Shown here one piece after another: positions 9,234-18,379 of a DNA stretch of 44,152 nt. The stretch is from the NCBI GenBank assembly GCA_002471225.1, contig DKPO01000027.1:1-44152 (forward strand), in the 5' to 3' direction. Within the stretch, counting starts at the first letter, position 1. The number at the start of each line of letters is the position of its first letter. The stretch is from Porphyromonadaceae bacterium UBA7332 (GTDB lineage: Bacteria; Bacteroidota; Bacteroidia; Bacteroidales; UBA7332). A model generated the notes under the pieces. The model saw nothing but the letters and a program-made list of their open reading frames with translations, searched no databases and was not told the origin of the DNA. Position numbers and translations under genes: made by a program.

Positions 9234-10484
9234 TTATTCTCCAATAACTTTTTTGTAGTCGGCAATAGCTACTTTATGGGCAAGATTTGCCTGAATTAAG
9301 TTGCTGCTAGCCTGAATCCATGACAATTGAGATTGTAAAACATCCAGAATTGTCAAACGACCTTCATTATAACTGAAAGTATTGATATCCAAACTTTGTT
9401 TTGCAATATTCAAAGACTCCATTGCTATACGAATTGCTTCTCCTGATTCTTCAACACTTGTAATCGCATTGCTTAACTCCAAAGAGATCTGGTCTGCAGT
9501 TTGTTGAAGATTTAATTGCTGAATAACAACATTCGCTTTCGCTGCCTTAGTTGAGTAGAATCTGTCTCCACCATGAAATAGAGGAATTTGCACACTTGCA
9601 AATAGCCCGTTTTGCCAGGTCTTGTACATGAATACATTCTGATTGCCATAACCCGCTTTAGCTCCTACATAAAACTTAGGATTCGTTTTTGATTTAGCAA
9701 TATTCTTATTTTGCTCAGCTAATTCAATTTGTTTTTCAGCAATTGCAAATTCCGGTCTGTTGTCAAGAGCTTCATTAACGGTAACAAACTCCGGAATCGG
9801 AATTTGAGTATTGATAGACTCCGATGCTGAGTTATCTGCATTCGGTTCAAAGCCCATCAATATATTCAAGCCCTGATTAGCTATCAGATATGATTTTTTT
9901 GCATTAGTCAAAGCTACTTCAGCCTCTTTCAAACGTGTTTGTACCATTAATAAATCAGTACGGGCGATCAATCCATCTTCAAATCTTTTGCTGATAACAT
10001 CAAACAGACTTTTAACAATGCTATGATATTGTATCATTGTTTGATACATATCTTTATTAGCTGCTGCAGTCCAGTAAACAAGATCAGCTTGATAAATGAT
10101 GTTATTTAATGTTTGATCTTCAGCCAGAATTGATATTTCTTTTTGAATTTTACCACTTTTGTTAGATGCCCATGTATAACCACCGTCCCATAGATTTTGG
10201 CTTAATGTAACACCTGCCTGATAAATGTGAGGAGAACGTCCTCCTTTTTCAGCTTCTCTCAGATTATAGAAATAATCTCCCTGAAAATCAATCGCAGGTA
10301 AGAAACCAGTACGAATGCTTTTACGCTTCGCATCTGTTGCTATAATTTGTTCCTGAGCTTTTTTGATATCCTGGTTGTAGTTCAAAACAAGTTCTCTGTA
10401 GTTGTCAAGAGATAGTTCATTTTGAGCATTAGCACCCCATGAAGCAAGTAAAAGAGCTACAGGAAGAATATATTTGAATTTCAT
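9234..10484 (-). CDS. tolC: TolC-family outer-membrane efflux channel
   Basis: Outer-membrane channel-tunnel component of the RND efflux system encoded just upstream. The 416-residue precursor has a signal peptide (cleavage likely after ANA, residues 18-20) and two OEP-type repeats, each a long coiled-coil helix pair (for example around residues 150-200 and 320-400), as usual for TolC/NodT proteins. No lipobox, so it is an integral beta-barrel rather than a lipoprotein. Last gene of the adaptor-pump-channel operon; a GC-rich hairpin lies in the 50-bp gap before it. Confidence 0.9.
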   Translation of the reverse strand: MKFKYILPVALLLASWGANAQNELSLDNYRELVLNYNQDIKKAQEQIIATDAKRKSIRTGFLPAIDFQGDYFYNLREAEKGGRSPHIYQAGVTLSQNLWDGGYTWASNKSGKIQKEISILAEDQTLNNIIYQADLVYWTAAANKDMYQTMIQYHSIVKSLFDVISKRFEDGLIARTDLLMVQTRLKEAEVALTNAKKSYLIANQGLNILMGFEPNADNSASESINTQIPIPEFVTVNEALDNRPEFAIAEKQIELAEQNKNIAKSKTNPKFYVGAKAGYGNQNVFMYKTWQNGLFASVQIPLFHGGDRFYSTKAAKANVVIQQLNLQQTADQISLELSNAITSVEESGEAIRIAMESLNIAKQSLDINTFSYNEGRLTILDVLQSQLSWIQASSNLIQANLAHKVAIADYKKVIGE

Positions 10485-10508
10485 AGATTCAATATTTTAG
10501 AATAAATC

Positions 10509-10526
10509 CGGAGGTTCTACCCTCCG
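10509..10526 (-). other. Intercistronic hairpin between pump and channel genes
   Basis: CGGAGG (10509-10514) and CCTCCG (10521-10526) form a perfect 6-bp GC-rich stem with a 6-nt loop in the 50-bp gap, flanked by AGATTC/GAATCT (10485-10490 and 10526-10531). No U-tract follows on the minus strand, so it is more likely an RNA-processing or stability element, or a partial attenuator, than a full terminator. Confidence 0.45.
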
Positions 10527-10534
10527 AATCTAAT

Positions 10535-13500
10535 TTATGATTTAATGCGTAAAACGATACAGTATGTAACAGGTAAAATGAACAGAGTCAATACCGATGC
10601 AATAAGCAGACCACCCATGATAGTCGCAGCCATACCTCCGAACATTGCATCAAACAACAACGGAGACATCCCCAGAATTGTAGTACCTGAAGCCATTACT
10701 ACCGGCACAATTCTTGATTTAGTTGCAGCAATTACAGATTCCAGAGGGCTTAGTCCGGCTTCAGCTTCAATACCAATCTGATCGACCAGTACAATTGCAT
10801 TCTTAATATTCATACCGACTAGTCCCAGAAGACCTAATGTAGCAAAGAAGTCTAAGCTTTTGCCCGTAACAACAAGTCCTAATACGACACCAATGAAAAT
10901 CAGAGGCAGCATTAGCAAAATGACAATCGGTTTGCGGTATGTTTTGAATAACAATAGCAAAGTAATGAAAATCAAGATACCAGTTAATGGCATGTTTTTA
11001 GCAAGAGCCTCGTTAGACTCATCCTGACTTTCTTTTTCACCGTAGTACTTCATTGAGTATCCTTCAGGAACTTTAATTTCGTCCTGAACGCGATTCCACA
11101 ATGCTTGTTGACCAGCAATCGCATTTTCACCACGTTTAGGGTCACACTGAGCCATCATTAAACGATCACGGTTGTAGCGACGGATCATCCAGTATTTAAA
11201 ATCGAATTCGGTATCCACAGTTACTTGTTCAAGCGGAGTGGTTTGTCCTTGATTTGTAAATACAGGGAATGTTCTCAGGTTATTCAAAGTCAGGTTTGAA
11301 ACATCCTGATCCTTGATTAAAATAGGCATAAAGCGGTCGCGTTGGCGGAATTCTCCAATAGGTAGCCCATCTGTAGCTATTTTCACAGACTGAGCCATTG
11401 ATTGGCGGGTAACACCTAAACGTTGACCTTTTTCCTGAGAATAAGTAGGAATCCATGTTCCTGCTTTATTGTGCCAGCTGTTGCGAATATTCGTGAATTC
11501 AGGCATATCACGCATGATATCCATTACTTTATTCGTTAACATTTCCAGTGTATCAATGTTTTGACCGGTAAATCCGATCTCAATTGTACTTTCCGGAAGC
11601 GGTGACAACTTGAATAATGAAGAGCGAACAACAATATTCGGATAAGTTTCGCGAATATATTTTTCGAATTCCTCTTCATAAGGAATGGTTAGTTTTGAAT
11701 CATCTAATTCAATCAAAATGTTTGCAAAGTTATCAGCCGGACCGAATGATGAACTTGCAAGATAATAACGCAATGGACTACCACCCATTGTAATGGAGAC
11801 ATTTTTTACATGAGGCTTACTCATCAGATCGGCCTCAATTTTCTTCATGTCTTTTTCTACAGTACGGATATTGTAACCTTCAGGCCAGAATAAATCTGAA
11901 CGGAAATAGGGTTTATCCATGCTAGGGAAGAAGTTTTGAGGCATAATACCCATTACAAATAATGCAAGGAATAATGCACCAATCATAGAGCAAATAGTCA
12001 ACCAGCGTCTTTTGATTAACGTACGAAGCAGAGCTTCAAATTTTTGATAGAATTTGGAGCCATAAGGATCTCCGGTGTCTTTATCATCTTTTTTCAGGAT
12101 AAAGTTACCGAATGTCGTCGTTTGCGATAAGGCTAAAACCCAGCTTAACAATAATGAAATTGCCAATACAACGAATAAAGGTTTTACGATTTCAGCAACA
12201 GCAGACGGAGCTAAATACAATGGTAAGAAAGAGAATACAGCAATAAGTGTTGCACCAAGAAGTCCCCACTGAGGAATAGTTGCACCATCAATAAGAGCTT
12301 TCGTTTTCTCAACGCCACGTTTCATTGCAATCTGTGCATTATCTGTCACAACGATTGCATTATCTACGAGCATACCCATGGCAATGATAAATCCGGCAAG
12401 AGACGTACGGTTCAGACCGACACCCATAAATTGCATGATTAGCAGTGTACCACTAATACAGAAGATCAGTGAACTACCAATAAGAATACCTGCACGAAGA
12501 CCCATTACCATCATGATGATAACGATAACGATAACAAGCGACTCAACCAGATTTAAAATAAATCCGTTATTAGCCTCTTTTGCAATGATATCTTCCGGAT
12601 ATAGAGAAACAACCTGAATACCTTCCGGAATTTGAGGAGAAAGAAGAGCCAAACGCTCACGAACTAATTCTCCTGTTTTTACAACGTCTCTTTCAGGGTC
12701 CGTTGAAACACCGATAGCAACGGCTTTTGTTCCATTAACCCGCATTAAGTTTTTAGGAGGTTCCATATAGCCCATTTCAATTTCAGCTATATCACCTAAA
12801 CGAATGAATTGACCTGAGTTTGATTGGATCAATTGTTCGCGAATATCATCTAATGTTTTATATGTTCCATCCGCAATGATTTTCATTTGCAAATCACCAG
12901 CTTGCTTCATACCTGTGCTCACAATCTGATTCTGAGCATTGATAGTACGGGCAATAGCATCCGGATTAACCCCCATATTCGCTAATTTAGAAGAAGAAAC
13001 GAATACGTTTACAACTTCGTATTGATCTCCAAACAGACCAACCTTTTGTACACCATCTACAGTAACTAAGGCTTTTTTGATTTCTTCTGCCCAATAGCGA
13101 AGGTCACTATTTGAGAAACCATCACCTGCAGATAAACCAAAATAAATACCGAATACATCACCGAAGTCATCGGATACAGTAATGGCAGAAGCTCCCTGAG
13201 GAAGTTTAGGTTGGATATTCAGAACTTTACGTCTTAACTCATCCCACATCTGAGGAATTTCATTTGCTGGTGCAGATGGAATTAACTCTAGAGAGATTTT
13301 AGACATACCATAATATGAATCGGATTTAATTTTATAAACCCTGCGCATACTTTGGATTTCACGCTCAATAGGTTCTGTGATGAGTTGCTCGACCTCTTGA
13401 GGTGTCGCACCCGGGTATTGAGTCAGGATAACGCATTGTTTAATAACGAAAGGCGAATCCTCTTTTTTTCCTAACTTGTCAAAAGCTAATACTCCACCTA

Positions 13501-13567
13501 TCAATAAGATAGCAAGAAAGAAGTATATGATCTTTTGATTTTTTATCGAAAATTGGGCTAAATTCAT
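10535..13567 (-). CDS. RND-family efflux pump permease (AcrB/MexB-like)
   Basis: Inner-membrane drug:proton antiporter of the HAE-1/AcrB superfamily, 1010 residues, with the standard plan: one membrane helix, a large periplasmic porter domain, six helices, a second porter domain, five helices. The TM4 proton-relay site reads GMLVDNAIVV with D402-N403, where AcrB has two aspartates; the TM10 lysine is kept at K922 in NIKNAIVLVDQ. The Asp-to-Asn change at the second position is the only oddity seen. Second gene of the operon; partners are the upstream adaptor (50-bp gap) and downstream TolC-like channel. Substrates cannot be predicted. Confidence 0.94.
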   Translation of the reverse strand: MNLAQFSIKNQKIIYFFLAILLIGGVLAFDKLGKKEDSPFVIKQCVILTQYPGATPQEVEQLITEPIEREIQSMRRVYKIKSDSYYGMSKISLELIPSAPANEIPQMWDELRRKVLNIQPKLPQGASAITVSDDFGDVFGIYFGLSAGDGFSNSDLRYWAEEIKKALVTVDGVQKVGLFGDQYEVVNVFVSSSKLANMGVNPDAIARTINAQNQIVSTGMKQAGDLQMKIIADGTYKTLDDIREQLIQSNSGQFIRLGDIAEIEMGYMEPPKNLMRVNGTKAVAIGVSTDPERDVVKTGELVRERLALLSPQIPEGIQVVSLYPEDIIAKEANNGFILNLVESLVIVIVIIMMVMGLRAGILIGSSLIFCISGTLLIMQFMGVGLNRTSLAGFIIAMGMLVDNAIVVTDNAQIAMKRGVEKTKALIDGATIPQWGLLGATLIAVFSFLPLYLAPSAVAEIVKPLFVVLAISLLLSWVLALSQTTTFGNFILKKDDKDTGDPYGSKFYQKFEALLRTLIKRRWLTICSMIGALFLALFVMGIMPQNFFPSMDKPYFRSDLFWPEGYNIRTVEKDMKKIEADLMSKPHVKNVSITMGGSPLRYYLASSSFGPADNFANILIELDDSKLTIPYEEEFEKYIRETYPNIVVRSSLFKLSPLPESTIEIGFTGQNIDTLEMLTNKVMDIMRDMPEFTNIRNSWHNKAGTWIPTYSQEKGQRLGVTRQSMAQSVKIATDGLPIGEFRQRDRFMPILIKDQDVSNLTLNNLRTFPVFTNQGQTTPLEQVTVDTEFDFKYWMIRRYNRDRLMMAQCDPKRGENAIAGQQALWNRVQDEIKVPEGYSMKYYGEKESQDESNEALAKNMPLTGILIFITLLLLFKTYRKPIVILLMLPLIFIGVVLGLVVTGKSLDFFATLGLLGLVGMNIKNAIVLVDQIGIEAEAGLSPLESVIAATKSRIVPVVMASGTTILGMSPLLFDAMFGGMAATIMGGLLIASVLTLFILPVTYCIVLRIKS

Positions 13568-13617
13568 TTTCTGTGATTTAATTAGTAGTTAATCAGTAAA
13601 ACGTCTAACTTACTCGA

Positions 13618-14664
13618 TTATTTAAGAACTTTCACGGCTTGACCGTTTTGAATGTCATAAACGCCGGCAGAGATAACTAATTCGCCTGGTTTAAGACCCT
13701 CAAGAATCGTTACACGATCAGTACCGATTAATTGACCTTTCTTCACAACTCTTTCTGTTACTTTGGATTGGTTAGTGTCTAATACATAAACACTTGTTTT
13801 TGAATTGTTAGGATCAGCAAAGATAGCAGATAGAGGTATTGAAACAGCCTCAGATTGATTTAGCTCTACAGAGAATAAAACCCGGCATGAGAATCCTGGT
13901 TTAATTTGAGTTTTAACTTCATCAAATGCAGGATCGTCCATCCACAATGTTATTGGAATACCTGATCCGTCAGGAGACATGTCTAAAATTTCTTTTACTT
14001 TAGCTTTGTATTTTTTACCAGGAAGAACATCGAATACAACATAAAATTCTTTTTTGTCTTCAAGTAATTTCCAGCTGTTGTCAGATACAGTAAACCAAAT
14101 GTATAGATCACTTGGGTCAACTAATCTTACGATAGGTTCACCGGCTTGTACTTTTTGGAAGTTTTCTACTAATTTACGCTCAATAGAACCTGAAAACGGA
14201 GCATAAAGTTTCGTGTCCTGCATTTTGTACTGCGAGTTTTCATAGTTTGCTTTTGCTCTTTCGTAATTGATACCCGCATTCTCTAAATCTTGTTTTGAAA
14301 TAGCCTCTTGTTGCATTAAGCGTTCATAACGTTGTAATTGAACTTTTGCAGCCTCGTAAGCATATTTGTTTACATCTAATTCCAAGATATAGTCTCGCGG
14401 ATCAAGCTCAGCAATTAACTCTCCTTTTTTTACACGTTGACCACCAACAACATTTAATTTAATAAGTTGTCCCGGTACGCGGAAAGCCAGATTACTGAAA
14501 CGATCACTTTGCACTACACCCGCATAGTCTTTATTTATCTGTGATAAAGACTCAACAACAGAAGCCATAACTGTAGGTGTATAGTCAAGACTTTGTTCTT
14601 TTTTCTTTCCGCATGAAGTTGATAATAAAATCAACGCGAAAATCGGGAAATAACGAAATTTCAT
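13618..14664 (-). CDS. Efflux periplasmic adaptor (membrane fusion protein) lipoprotein
   Basis: Periplasmic adaptor linking the RND pump to the TolC-like channel. The 348-residue precursor begins with a lipoprotein signal ending STSC (C18). It then shows the biotin-lipoyl half motif (LNVVGGQRVKKGELIAELD), a short helical hairpin (about 85-135), the second lipoyl half (LYAPFSGSIERKLV), beta-barrel, and membrane-proximal domain (EGLKPGELVISAGVYDIQNG). First gene of the operon, so operon expression is set by the region upstream at 14665-14995. No dedicated regulator gene is adjacent. Confidence 0.93.
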   Translation of the reverse strand: MKFRYFPIFALILLSTSCGKKKEQSLDYTPTVMASVVESLSQINKDYAGVVQSDRFSNLAFRVPGQLIKLNVVGGQRVKKGELIAELDPRDYILELDVNKYAYEAAKVQLQRYERLMQQEAISKQDLENAGINYERAKANYENSQYKMQDTKLYAPFSGSIERKLVENFQKVQAGEPIVRLVDPSDLYIWFTVSDNSWKLLEDKKEFYVVFDVLPGKKYKAKVKEILDMSPDGSGIPITLWMDDPAFDEVKTQIKPGFSCRVLFSVELNQSEAVSIPLSAIFADPNNSKTSVYVLDTNQSKVTERVVKKGQLIGTDRVTILEGLKPGELVISAGVYDIQNGQAVKVLK

Positions 14665-14995
14665 AATCTCAATTTTTGGTTTTAGTTATTTATATTCTCT
14701 ATATTTTCTCTCTATTGTAAAAGTGTTGTTCGTTAAGTAGTTATGTAGATTAAAAAATCCTCATAAATTTTATGGATTGCAAATCTAATTGAATGTATAG
14801 GATTAGAAAATACCTAGTTTTAAATTTTAACTATATTAAAAATGAAAAGCAGGATATCTTCGAGATTTTAACACAGTTTTGCGTTATATTGATTAAAGTG
14901 TAAAATGTAACAACTATTAAATCAATCGTATATAATAAAACAATTAATCAGACGAAATAGATTAAAGCTGATACGTTATTTTTGGCAGAATATTC
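14665..14995. other. Gene-free stretch upstream of the efflux operon
   Basis: 331 bp, very AT-rich, with no credible reading frame. The only signal I can support is the minus-strand -7 element at 14780-14787. No clear terminator for the phosphopantetheinyl transferase gene that ends at 14996 and no obvious operator palindrome. Confidence 0.7.
14780..14787 (-). promoter_or_regulatory. Putative promoter of the RND efflux operon (-7 element)
   Basis: TAGATTTG on the minus strand matches TAnnTTTG; the implied start site near 14773 leaves a leader of about 110 nt before the adaptor ATG. No TTTG was found at the expected -33 distance. Confidence 0.4.
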
Positions 14996-15631
14996 TTATG
15001 TTCTATGTATCCATGTCAGGATATAGTGATCATTGCTGATATAATGAATACTTCCTTTCCAGAAATCTTTCTCTTTGCAGAATTCGGCTTCGATCTCTCC
15101 AATTTTAGAATGTGTAAAATTCTTTATTTTTAAATGCTTTTTGAAGTCAATCTCGTTTGTATCGATTGCTTTAAATAAAGTTTCTTTTGCTGACCAGAAT
15201 ATCATGAGGGCCTCTGTACGAACTTTACCCAAAGTAAGAGGCTTTTCATCATCCGATAAGAATTTATTTTCAATCCGGGTGACTCTTTCGGAAGGTACTT
15301 CAATATCAATACCAATAAATGGTTCAGTTGATAGTAATACCGCAGCATAAGCCCCTTGTGTATGAGATATGGATATGTATAAAGTGTTGTTCTCTATATA
15401 GGGTTTTCCGGATTCTGTGTAGTTGATAACAGGGATATATCCCAGTATCTCCAGTATTAATCGTCTAACGGACAAAAATTCAATTTTTCGGGTATTTGAC
15501 TTAAATCGGTTGACTTGCTCACAAATATCCGGATATGCAGAAAGCGAGGTTAGAAATTCATCCTCGCTTTCAGTTATTTTCCATATGCCGATTTGGAATT
15601 TATCTTCTTGTATATGTTTTATAATTGGCAT
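14996..15631 (-). CDS. 4'-phosphopantetheinyl transferase (Sfp-type)
   Basis: Transfers the 4'-phosphopantetheine arm of coenzyme A to a serine of carrier proteins such as acyl carrier protein. Diagnostic motifs: GIDIE at 107-111 (Mg-binding Asp/Glu) and FWSAKE at 145-150. At 211 residues it belongs to the longer, two-half-domain Sfp/HetI/AcpT class rather than the short AcpS class. It starts within the TAATG junction of gldE (1-bp overlap), so it is translationally coupled in an ssb-gldE-PPTase unit. No polyketide or peptide synthetase gene is nearby, so housekeeping ACP activation is the simplest role. Confidence 0.9.
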   Translation of the reverse strand: MPIIKHIQEDKFQIGIWKITESEDEFLTSLSAYPDICEQVNRFKSNTRKIEFLSVRRLILEILGYIPVINYTESGKPYIENNTLYISISHTQGAYAAVLLSTEPFIGIDIEVPSERVTRIENKFLSDDEKPLTLGKVRTEALMIFWSAKETLFKAIDTNEIDFKKHLKIKNFTHSKIGEIEAEFCKEKDFWKGSIHYISNDHYILTWIHRT

Positions 15632-16944
15632 TATTCAGGTGTAATAGTGAATTTGATACGTAGAATACGATGTTTATCCATCTCCATAACCTGGAAGTTA
15701 CAGTTCTTGTGAGTAATGATTTCCCGTCGCATCGGAAAATCTCCTTTTATTTCAAGAAGTAGTCCTGCAAGCGTATCGGCCTCACCGATAACATCCTCGA
15801 AATATTCTTCATCCAAATCAACAACTTTATAAAAATCGTTCAAAAGTATTTTGCCTTCGAAAATATAGTTGTTCTTATCAATTTTGATATAGAGTTTATC
15901 CTCGTCGTCATACTCATCACTGATGTCACCTACGATTTCCTCCAGAACATCTTCCATAGTTACCAGGCCGGCAGTTCCTCCATATTCGTCAACCACAATG
16001 GCCATGTGTATTTTTCTTTTCTGAAATTCTTCAAGAAGAGAATCGATCATCTTACTTTCAGGGACGAAATAAGCAGGCCTGATTAATGTTTGCCATTTGA
16101 AGTTATCTCCTCTGTCCAGATAGGGAAGTAGGTCTTTTATATATAAAACACCTTTTATGTGGTCATGAGTGTCTGCATAAACAGGCATTCTGGAATATCC
16201 AAGTTTGATTATCTGATCTACGATATCACGGAATTTACTATTGATCTCTATGGCAGCCATATCGAGACGTGATATCATAATTTCACTAACCATCTTATCA
16301 CCGAAGTTGATGATTCCTTCAAGTATATCCTTTTCTTCTTTTATTTCATGGGATGTCAGTTCAAGAGCATGAGAAAGCTCATCCATCGAAATGTTGATAT
16401 TTTTTTTGATGATTAATTTGTTGACAAATTGTGTTGATCTTACCATGATGGAAGATACCGGTCTGAATAGGGTGCGCAAAAGCATCAGAACCCCTGCTGA
16501 TCTTCTTGAAAAAGATAAAGAGTGATTCGTAGCATATATTTTAGGCATAATTTCTCCAAATAGTAATAACAGGAATGTCAATATAACTGTTTGGAAAATG
16601 AATTGTAGCACTGGTGCTTCTCCAAAATACAGAACCTGGAGAAAAAATACATTAAGCAGCATAACAATAGCCACATTGACAAAATTATTCGCAATGAGGA
16701 TTGTCGCTAATAGTCGATCAGGTTTACTTAAAAGGTTAAGTACAGATGTGTCTTTCGGATTTTTGTCTGAATCCAATTCTTTCAGGTCGTTAGGCTCAAG
16801 TGAAAAAAAAGCAACTTCGGAAGCTGAAATAAAACCCGAAGCTAATAATAAAAATACTGCAACTGTCAAAGAGACAATTGAACCGAAAGTTGGTGTAATA
16901 AAATGAACGGAAGATAATATTTCCGTAAACGAATCTGAGTCCAA
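15631..16944 (-). CDS. gldE: GldE-like CNNM/CBS-domain membrane protein (HlyC/CorC family)
   Basis: 437-residue membrane protein with an N-terminal CNNM/DUF21 region of about four helices (about 20-190), a CBS-domain pair (about 210-335, including IIKLGYSRMPVYAD and KRKIHMAIVVDEYGGTAGLV), and a C-terminal CorC/HlyC domain ending DKHRILRIKF. Relatives are implicated in cation (Mg/Co) handling; the name GldE comes from Flavobacterium gliding work, but Bacteroidales homologues occur in non-gliding cells. The only in-frame start before the first membrane helix is TTG at 16944: upstream in-frame codons reach a stop with no ATG, and the family usually starts Met-Asp. Follows ssb by 77 bp. No gldD is present beside it. 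Confidence 0.85.
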   Translation of the reverse strand: MDSDSFTEILSSVHFITPTFGSIVSLTVAVFLLLASGFISASEVAFFSLEPNDLKELDSDKNPKDTSVLNLLSKPDRLLATILIANNFVNVAIVMLLNVFFLQVLYFGEAPVLQFIFQTVILTFLLLLFGEIMPKIYATNHSLSFSRRSAGVLMLLRTLFRPVSSIMVRSTQFVNKLIIKKNINISMDELSHALELTSHEIKEEKDILEGIINFGDKMVSEIMISRLDMAAIEINSKFRDIVDQIIKLGYSRMPVYADTHDHIKGVLYIKDLLPYLDRGDNFKWQTLIRPAYFVPESKMIDSLLEEFQKRKIHMAIVVDEYGGTAGLVTMEDVLEEIVGDISDEYDDEDKLYIKIDKNNYIFEGKILLNDFYKVVDLDEEYFEDVIGEADTLAGLLLEIKGDFPMRREIITHKNCNFQVMEMDKHRILRIKFTITPE

Positions 16945-16972
16945 GTATATGAATATTTAGTTTGACATAAGA

Positions 16973-17005
16973 ATGGAAGTAGTTGGGTTAAACCATTACT
17001 TCCAT
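16973..17005 (-). other. Hairpin between ssb and gldE
   Basis: ATGGAAGTA (16973-16981) and TACTTCCAT (16997-17005) form a perfect 9-bp stem; its 15-nt loop contains GGTT/AACC (16986-16989 and 16991-16994). No U-tract follows on the minus strand, so it may limit read-through or stabilise the ssb message rather than end it. Confidence 0.5.
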
Positions 17006-17021
17006 CCAAATATTTAAAGTT

Positions 17022-17501
17022 TTAGAACGGTAGATCATCTTCCGCCGTATTCTGTTCAGGCTGTTGTACAGGTTGAGTCTGTGCAGGTTGCTGATAAGTA
17101 TTTTGTGCAGGTTGATTATTGTAAGCAGGTTGAGGAGAAGCAGCACCTTCGGCACCTGATCCGTTATCTCTTTTACCCAATAACTGCATACTGTCTGCAA
17201 ATATTTCAGTAACATAGCGTTTTACGCCATTTTGATCTTCGTAGTTGCGAGTGCGGATTTTTCCCTCGATATATATTTGAGAGCCTTTACGTACGTATTT
17301 CTCTGCAATCTCAGCCAAACCTCTCCAAAGTACGATATTATGCCACTCAGTTCTTTCAGGAACCTGGACTCCGGTTTGGGTAGTATAGCCTCTTTCCGAA
17401 GTTGCAAGTGTAAGAGAAGCCACGGCAACACCATTATCAAGATAGCGTACTTCAGGATCTTTCCCTACATTACCGATTAATATAACCTTGTTAACTGACA
17501 T
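17022..17501 (-). CDS. ssb: Single-stranded DNA-binding protein
   Basis: Binds and protects single-stranded DNA during replication, repair and recombination. The 159-residue protein has an OB-fold (about 1-108) opening MSVNKVILIGNVGKDPEV, with TEWHNIVLWRGLAEIAEKY and GSQIYIEGKIRTRNYED as usual. A Gln/Pro/Ala-rich disordered linker (about 118-150) follows, then the acidic tip EDDLPF that recruits partner proteins. Has its own well-formed promoter in the 99-bp gap after the thioredoxin gene. Bacteroidales often have mutY next to ssb; none is seen here. Confidence 0.97.
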   Translation of the reverse strand: MSVNKVILIGNVGKDPEVRYLDNGVAVASLTLATSERGYTTQTGVQVPERTEWHNIVLWRGLAEIAEKYVRKGSQIYIEGKIRTRNYEDQNGVKRYVTEIFADSMQLLGKRDNGSGAEGAASPQPAYNNQPAQNTYQQPAQTQPVQQPEQNTAEDDLPF

Positions 17502-17540
17502 AATGAATATATTTTAATTTTTAAATTCAGATTAATAGCC

Positions 17541-17572
17541 CAAAAGTATGAATTCTGATATTCTTTTGCAAA
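17541..17572 (-). promoter_or_regulatory. ssb promoter (-33 and -7)
   Basis: Minus strand: TTTG (17569-17572), a 20-bp spacer, then TACTTTTG (17541-17548), matching the Bacteroidota TTTG / TAnnTTTG promoter in sequence and spacing. Predicted start near 17534, leader about 33 nt. The best-formed promoter in the window. Confidence 0.75.
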
Positions 17573-17600
17573 TAGATGCTTAAATAAATTGAACATTTTA

Positions 17601-18137
17601 TTATTCAAGAAGTTTGTCGATAGCTTTACACATCTCTTCAAACTCTTCCGGCTCGAATAAACGGGTTAGCATCACTATTTTACCATCTTTGCCGATGATG
17701 ATATTTCTTGTGATTCCAGCGTTCTTTTCAGCATATTTAAAAAAGATTTCGGATTTCGGATCCATTCCGACCGGATAGGTTATTCCTGTTGATTTTACCA
17801 ATTGCTCAATCTTCTCTTTGGTCTCACCTCTGTCGATTGCAAACAAAGCAAAATTCGGGTTGTTCTTATGTTTTAACCAGATATCTTTTTCGATAAATGG
17901 CATCTCTTTACGACAAACACCACACCAGCTGGCCGTAAACTGTAGCATAACGATTTTTCCTTTCAAAGATGACAATTGGATTGTTTTACCATCTGTAAGT
18001 TCCATCGTGAAATCAGGAGCCAGTTCGCCGGTTTTGACAATGTATCCTCGTTCGTTATCTTTGTTTTGTGCATTGATATTTAAGTTGATAGCCAAAAATA
18101 CTATCAATACTAACCCTATTTGTGAAATTCGCTTCAT
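17601..18137 (-). CDS. TlpA-like periplasmic thioredoxin-fold protein
   Basis: Secreted thiol-disulfide oxidoreductase of the TlpA/ResA/AhpC-TSA group. The 178-residue precursor has a signal peptide (hydrophobic 7-20, cleavage likely after INA at 21-23), the start motif GELAPDFTMELTDGKTI, and the redox-active pair C72/C75 in ASWCGVCRKEMP. The loop Pro before strand beta-3 (GITYPVG) is also present. Typical roles are cytochrome c maturation or reduction of envelope cysteines; which one cannot be told. Lies upstream of ssb on the same strand but ssb has its own promoter. Confidence 0.88.
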   Translation of the reverse strand: MKRISQIGLVLIVFLAINLNINAQNKDNERGYIVKTGELAPDFTMELTDGKTIQLSSLKGKIVMLQFTASWCGVCRKEMPFIEKDIWLKHKNNPNFALFAIDRGETKEKIEQLVKSTGITYPVGMDPKSEIFFKYAEKNAGITRNIIIGKDGKIVMLTRLFEPEEFEEMCKAIDKLLE

Positions 18138-18180
18138 AAGTTTAAATGTTTTAGTTCAATACATTGTTCGGTTTGCTTTA

Positions 18181-18188
18181 CAAAAATA
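18181..18188 (-). promoter_or_regulatory. Putative promoter of the TlpA-like gene (-7 element)
   Basis: TATTTTTG on the minus strand matches TAnnTTTG, about 44 bp before the ATG. No clear -33 element. Confidence 0.4.
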
Positions 18189-18299
18189 TCTATTTTTCGA
18201 TATACTTCTGATTTTTTGCAGGCTAATTTTGTTCTCCTTTTTATGTTTTCTATTATATATTAAATCATTTCAATAGAAAGCTCATAATGCCTGGAAGCT

Positions 18300-18326
18300 T
18301 ATATTTGGAACATCTTCTTATCTTTG
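18300..18326 (+). promoter_or_regulatory. Two adjacent -7-like elements upstream of the AsmA-like gene
   Basis: TATATTTG (18300-18307) and TATCTTTG (18319-18326) both match TAnnTTTG and start 19 bp apart, about 50-80 bp before the ATG. The downstream one is followed by GC, as in many Bacteroidota promoters. Either alternative start sites, or one real element and one chance match. Confidence 0.5.
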
Positions 18327-18379
18327 CAGATGCTTAATAACATACTAAACTAAAATATTATTCAAATCCTAAGTAATCT

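Noticed and set aside
16988..17215. Minus-strand 75-residue frame overlapping ssb
   Set aside because: Lies in another frame of the ssb linker region and has no family resemblance; ssb itself is certain.
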